23,288 nt of DNA from Deltaproteobacteria bacterium (lineage in GTDB: Bacteria > Myxococcota_A > Polyangia > Haliangiales > Haliangiaceae), in the NCBI GenBank assembly GCA_013696695.1, contig JACCYD010001494.1, forward strand, positions 1-23,288, in the 5' to 3' direction. Both the position numbers and the translations under genes were made by a program. Each line of letters starts with the position of its first letter. The stretch's first letter is position 1. Below the pieces are notes generated by a model. That model was not told where the DNA came from. It worked only from the letters and a program-made list of their open reading frames with translations, and did no database searches. Of the stretch, positions 14,454-20,595 are shown piece after piece.

Positions 14454-16877
14454 ATGCCTCGGGACCGCTCTTCGACCTACGTTGCGTGGCTGATTCGCCG
14501 ATCGCGCTGGATCGCGTTCGGGTCGCTCCTTGCGGTCGGCTTGTCGGCCTACCTCACGGTATTCCACCTGCCGCTCGAGGCCGACTTCGCCTCCCTGTTG
14601 CCGGCCGACGCGCCGAGCGTGCGTGATGCCGAGCGGCTCGCGGAGCGGATGCCGGCGCAGGACACCATGCTGATGCTGGTGGTCGCACCCGATCCGGCGA
14701 GTCGCGAGGCCGCCGGAGCGAAGGCGATCGCGGGGGTCGAGAAGCTGGGCTCCGATCTCGTGCAGCGCGTCGAGGGGGACGATCACGAGCTGCGCGAGTA
14801 CGTGGGCGCGAATCGCTTCTTGTTCATCGCGCTCGAGGATCTCGAGCTCGCGCGGCGCACGCTCGAGGAGGAGGTCGCGCAGGCGAAGGCGCGCGCGAAT
14901 CCGATGTTCATCGATCTCGACGACGCGCCACGCGATCCGCGCAGGCTCGACGAATTGCGCGCCAAGCAACGCGCCGGTGAAGCCCAGCTCGCGAAGCGCT
15001 CGCACGTCTCCGCCGGCGGTCACACGCAGGTATTGGTGATCCGCACCGCGTTCCGCGGCACCGACGTCGAGAAGGATCTGCGGATGATGGGCGAGCTCGA
15101 GGCGCTGGCGTCGAGCATCCGTCAGGCTCACCCGTCGGTGACGATCGGCTTCGCCGGCGGACCCGCGGTGACCGTCGCCGAGCACGATGCGCTGACGCGC
15201 GGCATGGTGATGTCGAGCTTGATCACGCTGGTGCTCGTCGCACTCGTGCTGCTGACGTATCTGCGCAGCGTGCGAATCTTGATCTTGTTGACCGCGAACA
15301 TCCTCGCCGCGACGCTGATCGCGTTTGGTGTGGCGGCTGTGACCGTCGGGCATCTCAACGCGGCGACCGCGTTTCTCGGCGCGATCATCGCGGGCAACGG
15401 CGTCAACTACGGCATCCTGCTGGTCGCGCGCTTCCTCGAGGAGCGGCGCACCAAGCCGATGGAGGTCGCGCTCGCCGCGGCGATCGGCGGCACGCTGCGC
15501 CCGACGCTGGTCGCCTCGCTCGGCGCCGCGATCGCGTACGGTGCCCTCGGCGCCACCGAGTTCCGCGGCTTCGCCGACTTCGCGTTGATCGGCGGCGCCG
15601 GCATGCTGGTGTGCTGGATCGCGTCGTACGTGATGCTGCCGCTGCTGCTGCTGCGGTTCGCGAAGACTTCGACGCGCCAGCCATCGCGACTGTTCGGTCG
15701 CGCGGTGGTGGCCGCGTTCGGCTTCAAGCGTCCGATCGTCGCGCTCGTCGTCGCCGGCGGGCTGTCGCTCGGTGCGATCGCGGTGACCGCGCACTACATC
15801 GCCGACGATCCGTTCGAGTACGACCTGCCGAAGCTGCGCTCGCAGGCGCCGGATGCCGTGGCCGCACGCGGCTGGCTCAAGCTGTCGGACGTCACGTTCG
15901 GACGCGGCCTTGCCGGGCTGGCGGGACAGACGTTCATCGCGGTCGATCGCGCGGACCAGGTGCCGGCGGTGGTCGATGCGCTCGCCGAGCTCCGCACGCG
16001 CGAGCCGATCGTCGGTCCGACGCGCTCGATCCTCGATGTCGTGCCGCGCGATCAGCCCGCGAAGCTCGCCGAGCTCGCGGCGATCCGGAAGACCATGGAC
16101 GACGCGGGTATCGACGACGCACAGCTTGCCAGCCTGCGGCCTCCCGACGGGCTACGCGAGATCACCGCGAAGGACCTGCCGGCCAGCGTCGCCGTGCGGC
16201 TGACCGAGCGCGACGGCCGGATCGGTCACATCGTCGCGGTCAAGCCGGGCGAATCGTTCGACGAGCGCAATGGTCGCGACCTGATCAAGTTCGCCGATGC
16301 GGTGCGCCAGATCCGGCTCGCGAACGGCGACACGGTGTCGACCGCCGGCGCGTTGGTGATGTTCGCGGACGTGCTGGTGCAGATCCAGAAGGACGGCCCG
16401 CTGATCACCGGCATCGCCGCGGTCGGGCTGGTCGTCATGGTGCTGCTCGTCGTCGGACGAACGCGCCGCTCGTATGCGGTGCTCGCGGCGAGCGCGGCCG
16501 GAACGATCGGCATGGTCGCGGTGTGCGCGCTGTATGGCTTGAAGGTCAACTTCCTCGATTTCGTGGCGCTGCCGATCACGCTCGGCCTCGGCATCGACTA
16601 CGCGATCAACGTCGCGGATCGCGCGGCCGTGGATGATCCGATGCTCGCGCTGCGCTCCACCGGCGGCACCGTGCTGGTGTGCTCGCTGACGACGATGATC
16701 GGCTACGCCTCCCTCCTGGTCAGCGACAACATGGCGATCCAGGGCTTCGGGCTCGCGTCGCTGATCGGCGAGATCACGTGTGTCGCGGCGGCGTTCGTGA
16801 TCGTCCCCGCGATGGTCTCGGTCCGCCGCAGCGAGCCGGTGGCGAGTTATTCATCGGCATCGATCACGCTCGTGTAG
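14454..16877 (+). CDS. MMPL/RND-family transporter
   Basis: 807 residues. The start at ATG 14454 fits a short cytoplasmic N-terminus (MPRDRSSTYVAWLIRRSRW) before membrane helix 1 (about 20-38). The layout is the RND duplication: a periplasmic loop at about 40-245, helices 2-6 at about 245-420, helix 7 near 425-450, a second periplasmic loop at about 455-650, and helices 8-12 at about 650-795. MMPL proteins use the proton gradient to move lipids or other hydrophobic molecules across the inner membrane. The paired proton-relay motif is uneven: helix 4 has GNGVNYG (Asn318) where Asp is expected, while the second half keeps GIDYAIN (Asp715). No membrane-fusion protein or outer-membrane channel gene is adjacent, which is usual for MMPL/HpnN-like lipid exporters. 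The substrate is unknown. Confidence 0.88.
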   Translation: MPRDRSSTYVAWLIRRSRWIAFGSLLAVGLSAYLTVFHLPLEADFASLLPADAPSVRDAERLAERMPAQDTMLMLVVAPDPASREAAGAKAIAGVEKLGSDLVQRVEGDDHELREYVGANRFLFIALEDLELARRTLEEEVAQAKARANPMFIDLDDAPRDPRRLDELRAKQRAGEAQLAKRSHVSAGGHTQVLVIRTAFRGTDVEKDLRMMGELEALASSIRQAHPSVTIGFAGGPAVTVAEHDALTRGMVMSSLITLVLVALVLLTYLRSVRILILLTANILAATLIAFGVAAVTVGHLNAATAFLGAIIAGNGVNYGILLVARFLEERRTKPMEVALAAAIGGTLRPTLVASLGAAIAYGALGATEFRGFADFALIGGAGMLVCWIASYVMLPLLLLRFAKTSTRQPSRLFGRAVVAAFGFKRPIVALVVAGGLSLGAIAVTAHYIADDPFEYDLPKLRSQAPDAVAARGWLKLSDVTFGRGLAGLAGQTFIAVDRADQVPAVVDALAELRTREPIVGPTRSILDVVPRDQPAKLAELAAIRKTMDDAGIDDAQLASLRPPDGLREITAKDLPASVAVRLTERDGRIGHIVAVKPGESFDERNGRDLIKFADAVRQIRLANGDTVSTAGALVMFADVLVQIQKDGPLITGIAAVGLVVMVLLVVGRTRRSYAVLAASAAGTIGMVAVCALYGLKVNFLDFVALPITLGLGIDYAINVADRAAVDDPMLALRSTGGTVLVCSLTTMIGYASLLVSDNMAIQGFGLASLIGEITCVAAAFVIVPAMVSVRRSEPVASYSSASITLV

Positions 16878-16939
16878 TTCTGCTCGAACCGCTGATCGCG
16901 AACCGGGCCACGATCGACCGCGTCGCGCGCTGATCGGGC

Positions 16940-16945
16940 TACAGT
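16940..16945 (+). promoter_or_regulatory. Candidate -10 element for a leaderless start
   Basis: TACAGT fits TANNNT and ends 6 bases before ATG 16952. No Shine-Dalgarno is present. This spacing would put the transcription start at or next to the start codon. It would drive the lipoprotein-CYTH-101aa-PurT run. Confidence 0.4.
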
Positions 16946-16951
16946 CGCGGC

Positions 16952-17311
16952 ATGCGCACCGTAGTCGCCGCTGTTCTTGCCGCCGTGCTCGCCACGGGGT
17001 GCTCCGAGTCCGTCAACGTCAGCATCAACTGCGTCACCACCGCGGCTCCCGCCGTCGAGTGCACGGCGCAGCAGACCCAAGGCAAGGGCGAGGTCGAGGC
17101 TTGCTGGGACTTCGACGTGACCTGTGGCAACGGCACCGTCGTCAAGGCGCCGCGGAGCTGCGTCAAGCTGAAGGACGGCAGCACCGAGAAGGTCACCATC
17201 CCGGGCGACAAGCTGACCAACTCCGACCAGTGCGCCGGCGATACCAAGCCGGTCGCCAAGCTCTCGAACACCACGCTCAACGGCAAGGCGTTCGAGCTCA
17301 ACCCGAAATGA
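16952..17311 (+). CDS. Small Cys-rich lipoprotein of unknown function
   Basis: 119 residues. The lipoprotein signal ends in ATGC (Cys17, in VLATGCSES). The mature part has six further Cys (27, 37, 51, 58, 70, 94), enough for three disulfides, so a small rigid periplasmic or surface domain is likely. The rest is polar, with KLKDGSTEKVTIPG-type beta-strand text. I do not recognise a family. It is the first gene of a tightly packed run: its TGA (17309-17311) overlaps the ATG of the CYTH gene (17308) as ATGA. A secreted lipoprotein coupled to three cytoplasmic proteins is unusual. Confidence 0.75.
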   Translation: MRTVVAAVLAAVLATGCSESVNVSINCVTTAAPAVECTAQQTQGKGEVEACWDFDVTCGNGTVVKAPRSCVKLKDGSTEKVTIPGDKLTNSDQCAGDTKPVAKLSNTTLNGKAFELNPK

Positions 17312-17766
17312 GCCAGGAGATCGAGCGCAAGTTCCTCGTCGATCCGGCGTGGAAGCCAGCCAGCGCGGGCACCGCGTTTCGTCAGGGCTACCTCAACTCG
17401 GCAAAGGAACGCGTCGTGCGCGTCCGCCTCGCGGGGAACGCCGCGAAGCTGACGATCAAGGGCAAGACTATTGGCGTGACGCGCGCCGAGTTCGAATACG
17501 ACATTCCCACCGCCGATGCCGAGGCACTGCTCGCCCTCTGCGAGCAGCCGATCATCGAGAAGCGGCGCCACCTCGAGGAGTTCGGCGGTCACACGTTCGA
17601 GGTCGACGTGTTCGCAGGTGCCAACGCGGGCTTGATCATCGCCGAGCTCGAGCTCACCTCCGAAGACGAAGCCTTCTCCAAGCCGCCGTGGCTCCGCGAC
17701 GAGGTGTCCGACGACCCTCGCTACTACAACAACAACCTGATGCTGAAGCCGTACTCGACCTGGTGA
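17308..17766 (+). CDS. CYTH-domain triphosphate tunnel metalloenzyme
   Basis: 152 residues, the size of a single-domain CYTH protein. The hallmark E-x-E-x-K motif is at residues 4-8 (EIERK). It is followed by the basic tunnel residues expected of the family (RVVRVRLAG, KLTIKGK, EKRRH) and the acidic strands FEVDVFAG and AELELTSEDE that bind metal. Family members hydrolyse inorganic triphosphate or nucleoside triphosphates, and a few are adenylate cyclases. Short bacterial forms like this are mostly tripolyphosphatases, but the substrate cannot be read from sequence. The start at ATG 17308 overlaps the stop of the lipoprotein gene (ATGA), and its own stop overlaps the next start (GTGA). Both point to translational coupling. 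Confidence 0.88.
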   Translation: MSQEIERKFLVDPAWKPASAGTAFRQGYLNSAKERVVRVRLAGNAAKLTIKGKTIGVTRAEFEYDIPTADAEALLALCEQPIIEKRRHLEEFGGHTFEVDVFAGANAGLIIAELELTSEDEAFSKPPWLRDEVSDDPRYYNNNLMLKPYSTW

Positions 17767-18068
17767 CCCACCTCGCCCTCCTCGAGGCTCTCCGCCGCGT
17801 CGCCGGCGATCAGCCCTTCACGTTCGTCAGCGAGTGGCTCGGCTACCTGCCGTTCGGTCAGTACTGCTGGTTCGAGCTCGATGGCGTCGACGTCACCCAG
17901 CAGCTGCCGCCGTTCGACTCCACCGATCTCGTCCAGCTCGCCGCTGCCGGCCTCCTCGTCGAGCTCGACCACACCTCGAAGGACACCGACTCGCGCACCG
18001 TCTATCGACTCGGCGCCTCGGGTGAGATCCCTCCCCGATCAGAGGGCCGTGATACGCCCGGTCCATGA
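17763..18068 (+). CDS. Small protein of unknown function between CYTH and PurT
   Basis: 101 residues from GTG 17763. The GTGA overlaps the CYTH stop, and its own stop overlaps the purT ATG (ATGA at 18065-18068). Codon use is strongly G/C in third positions, as in the neighbours, which supports a real gene. The sequence is acidic and aromatic in the first half (FTFVSEWLGYLPFGQYCWFELDG split over residues 20-42). The second half resembles the end of a winged helix: a helix DLVQLAAAGLLVEL followed by a strand pair ending in TVYRLG. No catalytic motif is seen. It may be a small adaptor or regulator; the function is unknown. Confidence 0.65.
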   Translation: MTHLALLEALRRVAGDQPFTFVSEWLGYLPFGQYCWFELDGVDVTQQLPPFDSTDLVQLAAAGLLVELDHTSKDTDSRTVYRLGASGEIPPRSEGRDTPGP

Positions 18069-19258
18069 AGCCCGTCTCGATCGGTACGCCTGGAAGCCCT
18101 CACGCCACTCGCGTCCTCATGCTCGGCTCCGGTGAGCTCGGGAAAGAGGTCGTGCTCGAGCTGCAGCGGTTCGGTGTCGAGGTGATCGCCTGCGATCGCT
18201 ACGCCAACGCCCCGGCGATGCAGGTTGCCCACCGCAGCCACGTGATCGACATGCTCGATCGCGCCGCGTTGCGCGCCGTGATCGAGAAGGAGAAGCCCGC
18301 GCTGATCGTCCCGGAGATCGAGGCCATCGCCACGCAGGAGCTCGTCGCCCTCGAGGCCGAGGGGTGGAACGTCATCCCCACCGCCACCGCCGCGCGCCTC
18401 ACCATGGATCGCGAGGCGATCCGCCGCGTCGCCGCCGAGCATCTCGATCTGCCCACCGCGAAGTATCAATTCGCCGACACCTTCGACGAGCTGAAGGCCG
18501 CCGCCACCAAGCTCGGCTGGCCGGTCGTCATCAAACCCATCATGTCCTCGTCGGGCAAGGGCCAGTCCGTCGCGAAGACGCCCGCCGATCTCGAGACCTG
18601 CTGGGACTACGCGCAGACCGGCGGCCGCACCGGCGCGGGTCGCGTCATCGTCGAGGAATTCGTCGAGTTCGAGTCCGAGATCACGATGCTTACCGTCCGC
18701 GCCGTCAACGGCACGCACTTCTGCGATCCCGTCGGGCACCGTCAGGTCGGTGGCGATTACGTCGAGAGCTGGCAGCCGCACCCGATGTCCGCGAAGCAGG
18801 TCGAGCGCTCGCAAGCCATCGCCAAGCGCGTCACCGATCATCTCGGGGGCTACGGCCTGTTCGGGGTCGAGCTGTTCCTCTGCAAGGACGATCGCGTGAT
18901 CTTCTCCGAGGTGTCGCCGCGCCCGCACGACACGGGCATGGTCACGATGGCCACCCAGGTGTGGAGCGAGTTCGCCCTCCACGCGCGCGCCATCCTCGGC
19001 CTGCCCATCCAGGCGATCCGCCGCCACTCGGTAGGCGCCTCGGTCGCGCTGCGCGCGGACGCGAAGCTGGAATCGCCGATGATCGACGGCCTCGCCGAGG
19101 CGTACGCCACGCCGGATGTCGATGTCCGCTTCTTCGGCAAGCCGAACGCCGGCCCGCGCCGCCGCCTCGGCGTCGTGCTCGCCACCGCGGACACCTGGGA
19201 TGGTGCGCTCGCGAAGGCGAAGCAGGTCGCTGCCGGTCTCACGCTGCGCGACGCGTGA
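18065..19258 (+). CDS. purT: Formate-dependent phosphoribosylglycinamide formyltransferase (PurT)
   Basis: 397 residues, close to the roughly 392 of the E. coli enzyme. PurT joins formate to glycinamide ribonucleotide using ATP (third step of purine synthesis), an alternative to the folate-dependent PurN. ATP-grasp features in order: GSGELGKE (21-28), PEIEAIAT (83-90), the ATP-binding Lys157 and glycine-rich loop KPIMSSSGKGQS (157-168), EEFVEFESEITML (197-209), metal-binding Glu269 in FGVELF and Glu282 in SEVSPRPHDTG, ending with MVTMATQ. All look intact. The start at ATG 18065 overlaps the upstream stop (ATGA). It is last in a coupled run, with the H-NOX gene 54 bases downstream. Use of formate would fit growth with fermentation-derived or oxalate-derived formate, which is an inference. 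Confidence 0.96.
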   Translation: MKPVSIGTPGSPHATRVLMLGSGELGKEVVLELQRFGVEVIACDRYANAPAMQVAHRSHVIDMLDRAALRAVIEKEKPALIVPEIEAIATQELVALEAEGWNVIPTATAARLTMDREAIRRVAAEHLDLPTAKYQFADTFDELKAAATKLGWPVVIKPIMSSSGKGQSVAKTPADLETCWDYAQTGGRTGAGRVIVEEFVEFESEITMLTVRAVNGTHFCDPVGHRQVGGDYVESWQPHPMSAKQVERSQAIAKRVTDHLGGYGLFGVELFLCKDDRVIFSEVSPRPHDTGMVTMATQVWSEFALHARAILGLPIQAIRRHSVGASVALRADAKLESPMIDGLAEAYATPDVDVRFFGKPNAGPRRRLGVVLATADTWDGALAKAKQVAAGLTLRDA

Positions 19259-19312
19259 GACTCGTCAACGCGCTGCCATCGCGCAGCACGTGTCATACTA
19301 CGAACCCAGTAC

Positions 19313-19852
19313 GTGCACGGGATCATCTTCCGAGAGCTGAAGAAGTACGTCGTCGACAAGCACGGGAAGACGACGTGGACGCGGCTTCTGGTCGACGCCG
19401 GTATCGACGGCAAGGTCTTCCTCCCCATCCAGACGTACGTGGATGCCGAGATGCTCGCGCTGGTGGCCGGTGCCGCAAAGGAATCAGGAGTCACCGCGAA
19501 CGAATTGCTCGAGTATTTCGGCGCGTTTATCGTGGCTGATCTTCTGCAGACCTATCGGTCTGCGATCGTTCCTGATTGGAAGACCCTGGAGCTCCTCGAG
19601 CATACCGAGGCGATGATCCATCGCGTCGTGCGACAGCGCGATCCAACTGCCCAGCCTCCGGCGCTCGACGTCCAGCGAACAGGTCCATCGACGCTGACGA
19701 TCAGCTACAGCTCGGCGCGCAAGCTCTGCGCTCTGGCCAGAGGCATCATCCGTGGTGTCGCCGAGCATTACGCGCAGCGCGTGCAGATCGAAGAGAGCAC
19801 TTGCATGCTTCGTGACGATCCTCAATGCACGCTGAACGTCACGGTTCACTGA
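19313..19852 (+). CDS. H-NOX heme-nitric oxide sensor protein (stand-alone)
   Basis: 179 residues, exactly one H-NOX domain, starting at GTG 19313 (HGIIFRELK after the start). By family numbering the key residues are present: proximal heme ligand His103 in MIHRVV, Pro115 in QPPAL that bends the heme, and the heme-propionate motif Y132-x-S134-x-R136 (YSSAR). Position 141, where oxygen-binding members have Tyr, is Leu, which predicts a sensor selective for NO. Cys139, Cys164 and Cys172 match three of the four zinc/thiol-switch ligands of the Shewanella/Vibrio type; the fourth, His161, is Glu here. H-NOX genes are normally beside a histidine kinase or cyclic-di-GMP enzyme gene, and neither is seen nearby. 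It lies 54 bases after purT. No Shine-Dalgarno is visible; a CATACT hexamer (19294-19299) 13 bases upstream could be a -10. Confidence 0.93.
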   Translation: MHGIIFRELKKYVVDKHGKTTWTRLLVDAGIDGKVFLPIQTYVDAEMLALVAGAAKESGVTANELLEYFGAFIVADLLQTYRSAIVPDWKTLELLEHTEAMIHRVVRQRDPTAQPPALDVQRTGPSTLTISYSSARKLCALARGIIRGVAEHYAQRVQIEESTCMLRDDPQCTLNVTVH

Positions 19853-19853
19853 T

Positions 19854-19885
19854 CGGCTCGAAGGAACGGCCTCGTCGCCGAGCCG
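19854..19885. terminator. Inverted repeat between convergent H-NOX and unknown gene
   Basis: CGGCTCG (19854-19860) and CGAGCCG (19879-19885) pair perfectly over 7 bp with an 18-base loop. The repeat starts right after the H-NOX stop and fills the 39-base convergent gap. No T-run follows, so a terminator role is only suggested by position. Confidence 0.3.
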
Positions 19886-19891
19886 CTGGTG

Positions 19892-20557
19892 TTACCAGTC
19901 GCGGCACGCGTCGATCACGGCGACCGCTCGGGCGTCGTCGAGCTTGTTGCGCGTGGCGATCGCGACGAGCTTGTCGAACAGCTCCTCCGCCTCGAGCGTG
20001 CGGATCTCGCCCTCGTGCTTGTTCGTGGCAGCGACACACCGGCGTAGAGCGGCCTCGGTCGCCGGCTTGATGGCGGCGAATCGCGCGACCGCAGCGTCGA
20101 TCGCGCGGAGTGCACGCGGATCGACGACGCGCCAGGTCGGGAACAGCTTCGAGTGGAACGGCGGCGGCTGCGCCGAGCGATCGTCTTTGACCTGGTCGCG
20201 TGCGTAGCTCCACTCGGCATGGACCGGCAAGGAATCGTCACCGGCGCGCGGCGAGGTCCGGAACGTCGTCGGTAGTGGAAACGCGAGCGCGACCGGACGG
20301 CGGCCGAGCCGCGTGAATCCCACCGGCGGATCGCCCGGGCATGCGAGGTAGAGCGGCTCGTTCTTCGGCCGAGTGTGGCGCAGCACGTAGATCGGCGCGC
20401 CATCGACGATCGAGGCACGCGGTCGCTTCGTGGACAGTGCGTCGAACACGATGACCTGCCAGTAGCTCTGGAGTGTGCCGATGATCTGGCACGGCACCCA
20501 TCTGCGCGCCGCGGTGAACGCGAAGACGTCTCCGATACCGACAGCAACCCTCCCCAT
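19892..20557 (-). CDS. Unrecognised protein, N-terminus loosely like the Imm26 immunity family
   Basis: 221 residues from ATG 20557, with AGGA about 8 bases upstream. It has no signal peptide, so it is probably cytoplasmic. The N-terminal part (VGIGDVFAFTAARRW, then CQIIGTLQSYWQVIVFD) resembles the beta-barrel start of Imm26-type immunity proteins, in which a GDVF strand begins the fold. The similarity is weak and by eye only. The C-terminal half (about 140-221) is helical with charged heptads (TEAALRRCVAATNKHEGEIR). It lies 38 bases after the Ser/Thr kinase stop on the same strand and is probably co-transcribed with it. No toxin gene is seen nearby, so an immunity role is not supported by context. 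Confidence 0.6.
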   Translation of the reverse strand: MGRVAVGIGDVFAFTAARRWVPCQIIGTLQSYWQVIVFDALSTKRPRASIVDGAPIYVLRHTRPKNEPLYLACPGDPPVGFTRLGRRPVALAFPLPTTFRTSPRAGDDSLPVHAEWSYARDQVKDDRSAQPPPFHSKLFPTWRVVDPRALRAIDAAVARFAAIKPATEAALRRCVAATNKHEGEIRTLEAEELFDKLVAIATRNKLDDARAVAVIDACRDW

Positions 20558-20595
20558 GACGAGATCCTAACGTGCGCACCAGTTCGTCGGAACAC

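Noticed and set aside
16999..17766. A longer frame that would extend the CYTH protein 103 codons upstream
   Set aside because: The added part overlaps the lipoprotein gene in another frame and is Arg/Gln-rich. The E-x-E-x-K motif begins three residues after ATG 17308, as in the family.
17349..18068. A longer start for the 101-residue protein within the CYTH gene
   Set aside because: The upstream part is an out-of-frame shadow of the CYTH coding sequence. GTG 17763 gives the same 4-base overlap seen at the other junctions.
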